Source of the DNA: Chamaecyparis obtusa
Lineage: Eukaryota > Streptophyta > Pinopsida > Cupressales > Cupressaceae
NCBI GenBank assembly: GCA_027943335.1
Contig: BSBK01003250.1
Span: 1-64,000 of the forward strand
Length of the DNA: 64,000 bases
Direction of reading: 5' to 3'
Shown: piece by piece, positions 48,807-60,148 of the stretch
Layout: each line of letters begins with the position of its first letter
Numbering within the stretch: position 1 is the stretch's first letter
Position numbers and translations under genes: made by a program
The notes under the pieces: generated by a model
What the model saw: the letters and a program-made list of their open reading frames with translations, nothing else
Database searches by the model: none
Told to the model about the DNA's origin: nothing

Positions 48807-50114
48807 ATGCAAACAGTGAAACTAGATTGAGCCAGGCTAAATTAGGCTCAACTAAGGCTCAATTAAAGCTCAACTAAGTGAACTTAAGCTAGGCATGCAT
48901 GTGCAAACATGTGCTCAATTATGCACGAGAATATTCTTGAGCTTTTGCACAATTATGAAATGCAACCATAGCAAATGTGCATGATGCAATGACTATATGT
49001 ATGTGCAACATATATGCATCCTCTAACACAATGAACGAGATCCATTTAATATTTTGCATGTATGTCTGTTAGGGTAATCAGACTGAATAAACTTTCATTT
49101 TCGTGCAAACCCACCCATAATCCACATAGACGTCAAGTCAACGGACATATTGCTGAATTAGGAACAGACTGCTAAAGTGTTCCCTATCTATTTGGACGTC
49201 CAGTAAACCTTAGTCATTGTTTTACTTTTTTTTTTCACTTCTTTCTTTTTATGCATACACCAGTCAAGAGAGTGGCTAGAGGAGAGGAAGAATTTGCTGG
49301 ATTTGCATGTGCAGGGTGTGACATTGCTTATGTCCCCTCTTTCTTTGCACATGTAGCTATAGAAAGACACAAGATCTTGGTTTTTATTTGAAATTTAAGG
49401 TTTTCTTTGCAAATCACAGCCACCAAGCAAGAAGAGGGAGGCCAATACTGGTTTTCCACATAAATCTCTTTTTGTTTTTCTTTTCATTTTTGTTTCCACA
49501 TTCACAGAATTATATGAGATTGAACCTGTTAAGGAAAATCAGTATTAGCTAATAGTACTGTAGTGTCTTTTCACCAACTATTTTAATGCAATATTGCTTT
49601 TATATTCTCTTGCAAATGGTCTTGCTGCGTTCTCTGTAGTCTTATCTTTACACTATTTTGATCAATTAAAAAAGTAGTTGAAAAAAATTTGTTTAACAGC
49701 TCAAATGTTCAATCTGATTACAGGGAGCATACTACTGAAATTTACATAGACTTTACTATACTTGTAATATCTACTATTTCATAATATTTTACTATTATAA
49801 ATGTGTGGGCCATGATATTCTATATGCCATGGTTTCCTTCAAGCTTGGTCATACAATTCAGCATTTAACACTGACAATTGCAATTTTATTTGGATTGTAT
49901 TATTTGTCATTAATTACACATTTTTTAAAGGGAATAAAATTAAATTTTGTTAATATATAAATAAATTTAGAATAATTAATGTTGTTGAACATTAGTAATC
50001 TTAGAACTAATACAAGAAAGTTGGGGGTTTTGCTCAACTAACAGGATCAAATTTCGTTCAATGAAATTAGGCAAGGTCCAAGTGCACTTTGAGCCATTAA
50101 ATTCATAAGTTGTC

Positions 50115-50530
50115 TTTGCTTGCATCTCTTGATTAAGGCCACTGGTAAGACTTTTCAGCTAAACTGTGGCATTTCTTGTTGGCTCATCTGGAGTTTATCT
50201 TATATAGGGAGCCTTTTATTGTTTCAGTTAATGGTTACTGGTTCAGCTGTTAAGACGATATTGTTACTATTGCATGCAATCTTGTACCTCCAGATCCGTT
50301 ATTATCCTATTTGAATGGTTAATTACTTTTTCAGCTATTAAGAGGTGATTGTTAGCATACTGCATGCAACTGTCTTGTACCCATGAGCTTCATTATTATC
50401 CTATTTGAAGCAACTACCCTTGCTTGCATCTACCCTTACTTCCATCTCATGACAAGGTAATCAATAAGACTTCTCAGATAAAGTGAATATTGAAATTATT
50501 TGGCATTTCTGTCTGCTCCATCTGGGGTTT
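50115..50530. repeat. Diverged local duplication
   Basis: The block around 50115-50310 recurs, with changes and in a partly shuffled order, around 50330-50530. Shared strings include AAGACTTYTCAG, GGCATTTCT and TTATTATCCTATTTGAA. Confidence 0.6.
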
Positions 50531-51370
50531 ATTTTACAGAACTTAACAAAATAGAAGCGATGGGAACTATTTAAGGAGGGAATGCTTTCACATTTCAAAA
50601 TTCATAAGATATTTAAAGTCCACGAATTAATAAAAGAATCAAATCAATTCATTATTTATCTTTATTGGTTGATCAAATATCTAACTTTATTCTTAAAGAT
50701 AACTTCTAAGCTAACTTGAATGATGGAAAATATGTTAATGGGATTTATATTTAGCATTAGTATCTTATATTTGTGTTTCTCTCATTATTGTTTAATACTG
50801 TGTTGAATAAGTTTAAACTAATTATTACATAATTACAATTACAATTAGATGATATCACTTAGCCGGACAGAAAATAGTCATATTGTAATTCTTCAGGGAT
50901 AATACAAAAACTGGCTTAAAATGTCATTAATTATTGTATCAACTAACAGTAATTACAATCCACATCAACTCTATTATTATTAATTCATTCCTGGGTATTA
51001 ATGTGTTGCAGATGGATTGGCTGATATGCAATACAGTTTTGCAAATATTTTATTATAGATTGATAGCCATAAAAGAAATTTTTTTTATTGCAATTATCAG
51101 TAAGAGTGATGTTCCTCTCTTCTGGAATGTCAGGCTCGTCTGTCCTCCATTCATACATCGACTAAACTTGCCGTCAATCATAAAATTTATGAGCTTTTTT
51201 TTCGCCTATGATGGTGGTTCCATAGCAGGAGTTAATCTTTGAAGTTTGAACAGTTCTGTGCAAGAAAAAATAGCTAAAGGAAATAGAGACTGAAAAAAGT
51301 GCAGCCAATTGACATTGGTTACAATTGGTAGTAATACTTTTTGTCATCTTACATACATTTTGTTATTACA

Positions 51371-51480
51371 ATTCAGGACCGTGTTCAGGTGTCATCCATT
51401 TTATAACTATGGGATGCATTTTCTTGACAATTCAGGACTGTGTTCAGGCTCCATCCATTTTACATGCATTTTCTTGGTTA
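51371..51480. repeat. 60-bp tandem duplication
   Basis: ATTCAGGACYGTGTTCAGG, followed by CATCCATTTTA and ATGCATTTTCTTG, occurs twice, 60 bp apart. Confidence 0.8.
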
Positions 51481-51789
51481 CCTCATGTGGTCAGGTGGAG
51501 TACTCTACTTCAGTTTCATGATAAGCATCACTCCTTTTTTTTTTCTATTTTTAGTGTTATTAATATTAAACATTTTTATGAAAGGGTTATATTTTAATTG
51601 GTTGAATGCAGTTTGGTGAAGATAACGGTATATTCTTCTTACACCATTCTCAAAGAATTGTATGTATTGGGATTAGGGAGTCTCAACCTTTCCAAGTCTT
51701 GCTATTGATTTATTTAAATACTTATATGCTTATATTTATAGTTTTATGTCAATCCTATTATGTCATGTTGTGGAACCTACTTCGATGAG

Positions 51790-52440
51790 TTGACATCTTA
51801 CATGAAAGGTGACTCAGATTACATGTAAGATAATTTTGTGGAAATAGGTATCCCACTTTGTTGACTTCACTATAAAGCTATTGGTGGCATGTGTCATGTA
51901 ATGTAAGAGATTATGACAAATTTTATGATAGATTATGATAGTTACAAGAGTTAAGATTATGAAAAATTATGATAGGTGGGAACCAACTCTTATAGGTACC
52001 TATGCATGCAAGTGCATTGCATATATAGGAGATGTTTGGCGTGCATTGGCATGTATTGACATGCAAGGAGGTGTTAGACATGTAGAGGTATGATTGTGCT
52101 TTCATGTAGATAGTAAAAAAAATTCATGCGTCCCCTTATGGCATCTACTTTTAGAAGTTGTATGTTTTACAATGTAAAATCTATATATTGGATGCTTGTG
52201 CATTTTGTATCAAATTATCAAGTTGTTTACATGGATCATTATGTTTTCGAAGAAGAGCTTTTGTCTGAGACTATATTGTAATTATTGTTTACAAATAATA
52301 CATTAAACTGTGCTTTTGGGGTGAGAGGTTTTTCTCATGAAAGAGTTTTCCCCATGTAAATTTGGCATTATAACAAAATTGTTTATTTGCATGCTAGTTT
52401 GTGTTATCTAAATGTGTATCTTAAACTATAACTGTTGAAG
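51790..52440 (+). repeat. Probable 5' LTR of Copia-B
   Basis: No second copy lies in the window. The call rests on position 200 bp before gag and on TTTTTCTCATGAAAGAGTTT and CCCCATGTAAAT near its end, a string common at the end of plant Copia LTRs. Exact borders and the PBS are not clear. Confidence 0.45.
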
Positions 52441-52635
52441 GCTTTAAGAGAAAAATGTACTTTCTCCTCATTAAATTTGTGTAAGAAGTTATTTTTGCGT
52501 ACCTTGCTTCCTTTTTGGTCTCATTTTTGCGTAAAATATTTTTCATACTGGTCTTTGTTTGAGTAGTAGCTTGTTGTAGAGCACTTTGTGACCTTGTTGC
52601 AGGAAGAGGTGGCAAACACATTTAAAAAAATCAAG

Positions 52636-54180
52636 ATGGAGAAGTTTAATAGTGACAATTTTGAGCTATAGTGCCTTAAGATGGAGGATATACTTGTAAA
52701 TTAAGATCTATGGGTTGCAATATCCGATATTAAACATGTTAGTGAGACTCAATAAAACTGTGAATTAAAGGATCATAAAGCCAAGGGTTTGATAAGACTT
52801 TATTTGGTAGACTTCATTTTGTTGAAAGTCTATTAAGAGAAGATTGCAAAAAACATGTATCAAAGAAGCTTGGTGAAATTTATCAAGCTAAATCCCTAGT
52901 ACATAATTTATTCTTGAGAAAGGACCTTACTCATTAAGCATGGAAGAAGAGGATCCATGACTAATGATTTGAATGCTTTTAATATGCTCATTACTTAGTT
53001 GGGTTTAATTACTGTGAAAATGGAGGAGGATTGTTGCATTACTTTGTTTTGTTCATTATCAGACTCACATGATCACTTTTTCATGGGCATTGGGAGCATC
53101 ACTACCACCTTCAAGATGGATGAAGTGGTTGCATCATTACTTCATGAAGAGTTGTAGAGAAAATCTTCTAAAATGGCTAACGTGGCCCTTGTTCTTCATG
53201 GTAGATCAAAGGAGAAAGGAAAGGACAATAAACAAATAAAGTCAAGATCCAAATCTTGTGTGAGATCTAAGTCGCCTAGAAAGTCCAAGGCAAAGTGTTG
53301 GAATTGTGACAAAACTAGTCATTTTTGCAAGAAGTTCAAGGAGAAACAAAAAAAAAGAAAAACGAGAAGAATACTTCCAATTTTGACTCTAGCAAATCCT
53401 CTTAGGATGATGGTGAAGTTGTTACAATTCTAACAACACATGCATCTAAAGATGTGTGGTTGATTGACTTTGGTGCATCTTTCCACATGACCTCATATAA
53501 GGGTTGACTTTTAAAGTATGAAGAGTTTGATAGTAGGAAGGTGTAGTTAGGTGATAACTCTCATTAGAGGATTGTTGGCCATTGAATAGTTAACCCCCGA
53601 TTTCATAATGGTAGAGTGAAGGGGATTAATGGTGTCATGCTTATCTCGAGCTTTGCATGGAACCTTCTTTCATTGAGCAAATTGAATGATGTGGATGTGT
53701 ATGTTGTTTTTCTAAATGGAGGATGTAAGATGATAAGAGAAGCTATGGTGATTTCCAAGGGTGTTCGACACTTTGTTTAGTGCATGTGCTACTCAAGCTA
53801 GATGCATCCATTATTCAATATAATAGTTCTAACAAGTCAAAGAAAAGAGCTTCAGACTCTTCATACTTACTATCAAAACTAGCATTGACGAAATATATGA
53901 CATCTACTTTCGATGGTTGTGCTTTTTGCATACCTAAGGGTTTCCATCTTTTAGAGATGAAACTTCTAGTACATAAGACATTGCTATGACACTAAAGACT
54001 TCTGATTATAATCTCAAGTTCTATTTTCTTGAACATTGTGTTTATGGGAAGAAAAATCATGTTAAGTTTTATTTTAGTTCTCACAAATCTTTTGTGGTGT
54101 TGGACTTAAATTTATTATGATATGTGTAGTCTTATTAATGTTCCTTCAATTTTTAGATGTGCATATTTTGTACATTTATT
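52636..54180 (+). pseudogene. Copia-B gag, protease and gag-pre-integrase, with many stops
   Basis: It starts MEKFNSDNFEL (52636). The gag reads, with several stops, to a knuckle near 53297 (CWNCDKTSHFCKKF) whose last cysteine is displaced. The protease site near 53460 is WLIDFGASFHMTS, with Phe in place of the Ser of DSGAS. Gag-pre-integrase keeps HCVYGKKNHVKF near 54036. The integrase start (INVPSIF, YFVHLF) is cut at the retroposon insertion. This copy cannot make functional protein. Confidence 0.85.
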
Positions 54181-56392
54181 TATTTTTGAATATGGTAAAA
54201 ACAGGTTTTGAATGGGCCCCGAAACCATATACATTCAGTTTTTGAAGGGAATTGTAACCCCCAGAATATAAGAAGAATTAGCTTAGATCTTAGTGAAACA
54301 ACTGGGGGAAAAAGAATAAACTTACTGCGCCCCCTAGCACATAATTCTAGTAGAACTACCACCAACACGATTCTAGCAAAACAACAACAACCAAACGAAA
54401 GATACACATAAAGACTCAAATTGCTGAATCCAAACGTGTAAAGCCAACGCTTTACAACATTAACAAGTAATTAGGGAAAATAGGCACCCTAAACAATCCT
54501 AGGATTTTCCTTTGCCTCCCTTCTTTTGGGAGCGGAGAGTCATATCAAAATGTAGAGGGGACTTTTTATTATGTTTACCTATAACAATAGTCCATCCCTC
54601 CTCTACCAAAGAAGCTTTCTCCTGCTAGTCAGAGGTAGGAGAGGAGCCAACCACAATAGAACCAGCATTAGAAGTTTGGACAACACCTTCAGTGGCCACA
54701 CAGCCAGTGCCAGACTTCCCAGCACCAACAGGAGCTTCCAAAATAGAACTGGCTGGAAGGATGCCAGTAGACCCAACAGCCTCAGCAGACAATCCAACAC
54801 TTGTACTACCAGCAGAAGGAACAATACACCCAACAGAACCATAAGTAACAAGAGGAACACCACCGACAGAAGTATTACTTCTAGCGGGAACAGAACCAAC
54901 AGAGAAACCAGCATACACAGAGACCCCAGCAAGAACAAAACTAGCTAGAGAAACCCCAACATCAAAAGAATTGCTGGTAGACAAACCAACTGTACCAGTA
55001 GAAGAGACACCAACAAACAAAGTAGAAGAAGGAACAAGAACAACCATAGGACTAGAAACAGGGCCAACAACCTACTCAACCACATGCGCGAAGCTCCGAA
55101 CCTTCTCCACCATATAGTGCTGAGAAGAGGCCCCCTTCAACCACGAAGCAGGCTTATTATGTCTCTGAAGATCACATTGAGATGCAACATGACCAGTCTT
55201 AAAGCATCTTCTACATCTAAAGGGGAGACCTTCATAGTTCAATTGTTGAATCCAATTTCTACCCTCGAGAGAAAAAAATTTAATCTTAGAAGGCAGGTCT
55301 TTAGAGGTATCAATATCCACCAGGATACAAGCATAAGTAGAATGGAATAAATTTGAAGATTTCTCATCCACTATTAACATTTCCCCAATATCATCCCCCA
55401 TAGTCTCCAGAACGGAGTCAATCCAAAGATGGAGGGGAAGATTAGGAAGCCTAACCCAGATAGGTTGCAAATCAAACGATTCGGAAGATGGAGAAAAATC
55501 AGAATGCCATGGCTTCAGCAATAGCATAAAACGATCCTCCCAGCTAAAGAAGTTTTCACACAAAATAATATTTCTATCCTTAGCATTATCAAATTTAGCC
55601 ACGAAAAAGCCTTTTGCCATAGGGAAGATATGGATTGTACTAGAGATTAGAGGTTCCCAATGACTGGAAATCCAGGAATGAAGATTAGGCAAAGAGGGCC
55701 AGAAACCCTTGAATCTGCAAATCAACCCATGCTCAGAAAAAACAGAGGCTGCCGCATCAATCTCAGAGAGAGTATCCTCATCCAGCTCAATGGAAATATG
55801 GGGGCTGATTGGAAAGGCACTACGAGGAATAGTAGCCTTTCGAGTAGCAGCAGCCCTCGAACATTGACTGTGGCAGAAGCCCTAGCCGAAGCAACCAGCG
55901 TCGCCCCAACAACACCAACGAATTGTGAACCCCCAACAGAAGAACCAGCAACCAACGATCCCCCAACAACCAGTGTTGCCTCCGCATCCAGCAAAACCCT
56001 AGAACCACCAGCGACCTTCAGGGCTTGCAACTTCCCAGGAACACCTCCAGCAGGAGACGAAACCCTAGCCGAGACAACCGGCGTCCCACCAGCAGTTAGC
56101 GAAGCACCAGCAACCTGCGAGCCCTCGACAGAAGCACTAGCGCCCGACGAACCTCTAGCGACCAACGTCGCCCTAGCACCAACGGTCTTCGAACCCCCAA
56201 CAGAAGCACTAGTGACCAACGAACCCCCAGCGACCGACGAACCCCCGGCAACCAGCATCGCCCCAGCACTAGTAAAATCCCCAGCAACCTTCGAACCTCC
56301 TGCAGAAGCACCAACAACCGGCGAACCGCCAACAACCAGCATCGCTCCAGCACCCGCAACCATTCCAACAATTAGAGATTTAAAAAAAAAAG
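54181..56392 (-). mobile_element. ORF1-only LINE derivative 1 (HAL1-like), inserted in Copia-B integrase
   Basis: It is flanked by near-duplicates ATTTTGTACATTTATT (54165-54180) and ATTTTGTATCATTTATT (56393-56409), which rejoin the Copia integrase frame. On the minus strand it carries one ORF1-like gene and no endonuclease or RT. Its 3' end (CCTGTTTTTACCATATTCAAA, minus strand) matches that of the copy at 60751. The shared 3' end argues for a family, not a random truncation. A plus-strand A10 run (56382-56391) lies at its 5' end. Confidence 0.82.
54490..56363 (-). pseudogene. DUF4283 and zinc-knuckle ORF1 protein of LINE derivative 1
   Basis: From the ATG at 56363 (MVAGAGAMLVVGG) comes a long Ala/Val/Gly/Ser-rich tandem stretch with units like GATLVVGGSLVAGSSVGGS. 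A frame change near 55850 leads into the DUF4283 domain: ICRFKGFWPSLPNLHSWIS, then FPMAKGFFVAKF and IWVRLPNLPLHLWIDSVLE. The zinc knuckle is CRRCFKTGHVASQC near 55205. After a TAG at 55072 the same frame continues as a second low-complexity stretch to about 54625. The end is a VEEGWTIVIGKHNKK tail. Proteins of this type bind nucleic acid. The core (55072-55725) is still a 217-codon open frame. Confidence 0.8.
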
Positions 56393-57254
56393 ATTTTGTA
56401 TCATTTATTAATGACTATAGTAAAACGATATATTTTTAAAAATTTTTTCTTAGAAGAAAATATGAAGCCTTTAGTTGGTTTAAGAACATTAAATCCTTTG
56501 CAGAAGATCAACCTAGTAAAAAGGTTAATCTTTAGAGGGTTAATAACATCAATGAGTTGTGTTCAATAGATTCAACAATTTTGCAAAGAGAATGAGGTTG
56601 AGAGACTTGCGACAACGCAAGATACCCCTCAACAAAATAGAGTTGCAAAGAGAATGAACAACATGTTGATGGAGAGGGATGGGTGCATACTGAGTGAAGT
56701 TGGCCTTGAACAAAAGTTTTGGGCTAAAGCTATTGCCACTATCTACTATCTAGTAATAGATCTCCTACTTCAACACTTGTTCAAAAACCACCTATGAAGG
56801 TATGGTCGGGTAAAAACTCCTCATTCAGACATCTCAATATTTTTGGTTATGAGGCACATACACATGCACCAAATCAAAAGAGGTTAAATGAGGCAGTTAA
56901 GTGTATCTTCATTGACTTTGGGGTTAGTATGAAATAATTCAGGCTTTACAATCTAGTGGTCGAAAAGGTTCTCTATAGTAAAAGTGTTATTTTCAAAGAG
57001 ATGAAACCTTCCTCTATTGTTTTGTAGCTAGATGAAGAAGATAAGGAAAATGATGTAGTTCATCTTCCTCCCACTTTGATGAAAAATGAATCAATGATGA
57101 TGAAAGCTCTTAAAGCTCTAAAATTTCAAAAAAAGAACCTCAATCTCAACCATGCAGGAGGTCCACACAGATTACATGGAAACTCGAAAGTCTTGGTTAT
57201 GCATTCTTGAATTCTAGTTGTATTTTTCCTTTATTTGCTAAAACTTGTAAGCTA
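56393..57254 (+). pseudogene. Copia-B integrase, continued
   Basis: The frame resumes with DFVSFINDYSK, then RRKYEAFSWFKN and, near 56620, TPQQNRVAKRMNNML, the conserved Copia integrase motif. NIFGYEAHTHAPNQKRLNE and CIFIDFG follow. Several frame changes and stops occur. It ends at the 13-bp target site of the 5S-related dimer (AACTTGTAAGCTA). Confidence 0.85.
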
Positions 57255-57419
57255 TTGTGATATTGCTATCAAGATTCAACTGTGCAGTTTTTGAGTCAAA
57301 CTCATTGACCCATGTTTCATGAGTAGTAGTCCACAAGAACCCATCTCTCATGAGAATGAATGAAACACTTAGCACTCATTGAATCTAGGTGATGCTGATA
57401 GAGGTGAAGCACTAGGACT

Positions 57420-57508
57420 TTCCGAGAGGTCACCCATCCTAGTTTTACTCCAGCTTGAGCACACTTAACTACAAAGTTTCCTCCATGGTTAAGCTCACTC
57501 TGCTTGCA
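57420..57508 (-). pseudogene. 5S-rRNA-like segment, left arm
   Basis: On the minus strand: GTAGTTAAGTGTGCTCAAGC, a GGAGTAAAACT stretch, then AGGATGGGTGACCTCTCGGA and AAGTCCTAGTGCTTCACC. These line up with the A box, intermediate element and C box of 5S rRNA. The 5' third is not recognisable. A functional 5S gene is ruled out by divergence and context. Confidence 0.75.
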
Positions 57509-57621
57509 ACCCCATTTGCAAAGCCTTCATCAAGTGTTATTCCTTATGAACCATTTGGGCTTAGGCATAACACTTGATGAAGGTTTTGCAAATGGGGTTG
57601 CAAGAAAAGTGGACTTAACCA

Positions 57622-57707
57622 TGGAGGAAACTTTGTAGTTAAGTGCACTCGAGATGTAGTACTGACATGGGTGACATCTCAGGAAGTCTCGGTGCTTCAC
57701 CTCTGTG
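57622..57707 (+). pseudogene. 5S-rRNA-like segment, right arm
   Basis: Plus strand GTAGTTAAGTGCACTCGAGA, TGTAGTACTGACATGGGTGA and CATCTCAGGAAGTCTCGGTG follow the same order as the 5S internal control region. It faces away from the left copy across the loop. Confidence 0.75.
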
Positions 57708-57896
57708 AGTATCACCTAGATTCAATGAGTGCTAAGTGTTTCATTCATTCTCATGAGAGGTGGGTTCTCGTGGACTACTGCTCATGAAACATGGGTCAAT
57801 GAGTTTGACTCAAAAACTACACAGTTGAATTGTGATAGCAATATTACAATTTGACTTGCTATGGAAAATATCTCCTACTTATCAACTTGTAAGCTA

Positions 57897-58530
57897 ATCA
57901 CTATAAAGGAGACTGAGAATGGGTGAATTAGATTCTTGAATAAAATCTATGGATGAAGAAATGATTGCATTAAAGAAGAAACATATGGGATTTAGTGCCT
58001 TTCCTAAAGAATGCAAACCTATTGTATGCAAATGCGAGTTTAAGAATATGTTTGGCCCTAGTGACAATGTTGAAAACCATAAAGCAAGGTTTCATGCAAA
58101 GGGTTATCCACATGTGGAGGGAATTGATTATAATGAGATAATCTCTCTTATTGTGAAGGTGACATTCATCGAGTTCAAATAATCACTTTTTGCAGCTTAT
58201 GATTTAGAAGTTGAGAAAATTGATTTGATGGAAACTTTATTTCATGGTGACTTAGAGGAAGAAATCTATGTCACATCTTGAACATTACATTGTAAAACAA
58301 AAATAACATCTAGTTTGGAAGTTGAAGAAGTCTTTGTATGGTTTAAAACAATCTCTTAGGATATGGTGCCAAAATATTTATGCCTTTCTTGTGAGTTTGG
58401 AATTTTTGATAGAAAAGTTCAATCATTATGTCTATTATAAAATTGATAATGATTAAATTCTCATAGTTCCTTTGTATGTTGATGATACGTGTATCATCGT
58501 AAATTGTATCACTATATAATTCAATGCTCA
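57897..58530 (+). pseudogene. Copia-B reverse transcriptase (RVT_2), truncated
   Basis: SMDEEMIALKKKHMGF is followed by GPSDNVENHKARFHAKGYPH and EGIDYNEI, then AAYDLEVEKIDLMETLFHGD and an intact YVDD box at 58475-58486. Stops occur after the first motif block. The RT C-terminus and RNase H are missing. Confidence 0.88.
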
Positions 58531-58539
58531 CTTAGGCCT

Positions 58540-59813
58540 CATTTAACATTTTGGCTTTCCATGTTTGATCATTTTTTATTTTTCTCGCATTAGCTTAAAT
58601 CTGGCAACTTTATCAACATATTGGTCATTGGTCCTTAATTTAGCTCTAATTGGCCCGTCAATGGTGCCTAAGGAATCCTTGACTTGGGCCAATGACACTT
58701 GGAGCACCCTTGCCTTGCCAAAAGGGGCCCAATTTTGGACACTCCAATAGTTGGATTGCATCGGTGAGAATTCCTCCCTCGTGTCATCCTGCTTATAAAA
58801 TCCAAGTACGTTTCAAGAGGAGAGGTATAAATGAAAGCTTAAACCCCTCATTTGAGACATCACATATCATAATCACACATCAAGTTCACATCCTATCTAA
58901 TATGCAATTCAATTGAGCACACAATCATGCATCACCAAGATACTGAAGAAGAAGTAAGGTTTAGATCTCAAGCATTCAAGATGGAATCCATGATGAAGCA
59001 ATTATAAAATTTAGTGTCAACCTTTCATGAAGACTTCAACACAAAGGAGACTCATGAAGGTGTAACATTTCATTCAAGCATTTCAATTTTAGATCCGACC
59101 TTTGCTCCTTCAAAGAACACTTTAAATTCAATTATATTTCAATTTTGAAATTTCAAGGTTAATTCCAAAACTAAGGTTTTACCTAGGAGAACTTCTAACA
59201 ACCCAATAGATTCACTCTTTTGCATGTGCAAGTGGCACGATTAGAAGTCATAGCCCTAGAATCATATAGAGAAGATAGAGGCCTATAGGTTGACCTTTCA
59301 TACATCCAAAAAACTAGGGTCAATGCCACCCCACCTTACAGTGTTTGACACCTTTTTAACAATTTTTTAAAGGGAAGGTTCTAAGCAACATCTAGATCTC
59401 AGAAACACAAATTTCATTTGCATCTAACATTCTTGGGTGAAGGTCGACTCGAATGACATTAAACTCTTGATTTCAACCCAAATTCTAGACATGTTTCTCT
59501 TTGTCTCTTCTTTTTAGATCTGTAAGCCTAGTCTGCATATCTTTTTTGAGTTTTCTTGTGCATGTTAAAAACCCTCAATTTCTCATCTTTGGCCCTAGAT
59601 CTAGTTTTCAATTTACTTTTGTCCATAGTCATTTCAACTCAAACAAGGACTATTGGATCCACCTTGTGTCGAATCCTTTTCAATTAGATTTTAGGTTGAG
59701 CAAAGTGTATACACTCTCCTTAATGTCATCAAGAAGAGGGAAATATGTTTAGCATCTAGTTTGCATGCTTAAGCTAGTGAACACATACACTCTATTCCCT
59801 TTTCACCATTACA
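58540..59813 (+). repeat. Probable 5' LTR of Gypsy-B
   Basis: The block ends CACCATTACA just before a PBS-like sequence. The start is uncertain, somewhere after Copia-B ends near 58530. The second LTR is not in the window. Only the right edge is well supported. Confidence 0.45.
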
Positions 59814-59816
59814 TTT

Positions 59817-59831
59817 TGGTGAACCTGACAC
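59817..59831 (+). promoter_or_regulatory. Candidate primer binding site of Gypsy-B
   Basis: TGGTGAACCTGACAC lies three bases after the LTR end (TACA TTT TGGTGAACC). This form is seen in LTR elements primed by tRNAs other than initiator Met. The tRNA is not identified. Confidence 0.55.
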
Positions 59832-60148
59832 ATCTTACATCTTGCTTACTTCTTATTTTCATGTTTAGATCTGATTTATATGTACTTAATCTATTTAAAT
59901 TTACAATTATATTTCATTTTTGCAATGATTAATTGATCATTCTATTGGGAATTTCTATTATTTAGTCATTTTTTTATATATCTAGCTTTGTGCATGAGTT
60001 TCATGATCCTTTGTCCCACATCCAATATCCATGTGAGAAGAAGTTATAGACTTATGTAATCTCAAAGTTTAAGTACCAAGGGTATTGAGACTGAGTTGAC
60101 TAACATATTCCATGGAAATTTAGGTGAATCCTGTATTCGTACATATGA

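Larger units (their letters stand above)
24820..49028 (-). mobile_element. Copia-A: small non-autonomous Copia-like LTR element, host of the nest
   Basis: It is bounded by the 5-bp duplication CAATG at 24815-24819 and 49029-49033. The LTRs are 24820-25246 and 46741-49028, the second being split by another insertion. A minus-strand polypurine tract (AAGGGGGG, 25247-25254) abuts the low-coordinate LTR. Primer-binding-like sequence sits next to the other LTR (46699-46740). This sets the orientation as minus. Removing the nested elements leaves about 3.1 kb: two LTRs of about 430-450 bp and about 2.3 kb internal. The internal part keeps only a weak gag-like stretch, with no protease, integrase or RT. 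Confidence 0.88.
46741..49028 (-). repeat. Copia-A 5' LTR, split by a nested LTR element
   Basis: The two halves, 46741-46974 and 48812-49028, together make an LTR of about 451 bp matching 24820-25246. The high-coordinate end reads CTCTAACA, followed by the CAATG target-site copy. Confidence 0.85.
49034..51789. other. Spacer between Copia-A and Copia-B, no gene seen
   Basis: AT-rich. Only two small local duplications were noted: 50115-50530 (two diverged copies containing CTTGCTTGCATCT and ATTATTATCCTATTTGAA) and 51371-51480 (60-bp period, ATTCAGGACYGTGTTCAGG). No domain-bearing frame was found. Confidence 0.4.
57255..57883. mobile_element. 5S-rRNA-related inverted-dimer retroposon
   Basis: It is flanked by the exact 13-bp duplication AACTTGTAAGCTA (57242-57254 and 57884-57896). 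Left arm 57255-57540 and right arm 57567-57849 are reverse complements with scattered mismatches, around a 26-bp loop. A 34-bp unpaired tail (57850-57883) follows. Each arm contains a sequence aligning with the 3' two thirds of plant 5S rRNA. A 13-bp TSD fits LINE-type retroposition and not a typical foldback transposon. Confidence 0.82.
51790..58530 (+). mobile_element. Copia-B: decayed Copia element split by two retroposons
   Basis: An LTR-like block (about 51790-52440) precedes gag, protease, gag-pre-integrase and integrase start (52636-54180). The rest of integrase is at 56393-57240 and RT at 57897-58520, all on the plus strand in the normal Copia order. The gaps are the ORF1-only LINE derivative (54181-56392) and the 5S-related dimer (57255-57883). 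The element stops within RT after the YVDD box, where Gypsy-B begins. Many stops and frameshifts mark it as old. Confidence 0.88.

Noticed and set aside
55660..56439. 259-codon plus-strand frame rich in Pro/Thr/Glu/Ala
   Set aside because: Antisense of the GC-rich low-complexity part of LINE derivative 1. The DUF4283 and knuckle domains are on the minus strand.
57420..57707. Functional 5S rRNA genes
   Set aside because: The 5' third is lost, there are many mismatches, and the copies sit in an inverted retroposon with a TSD inside Copia-B.
57255..57883. Ordinary foldback or MITE DNA transposon
   Set aside because: The 13-bp duplication is unlike the 2-10 bp of such elements, and the 5S-derived core fits retroposition; still not fully excluded.
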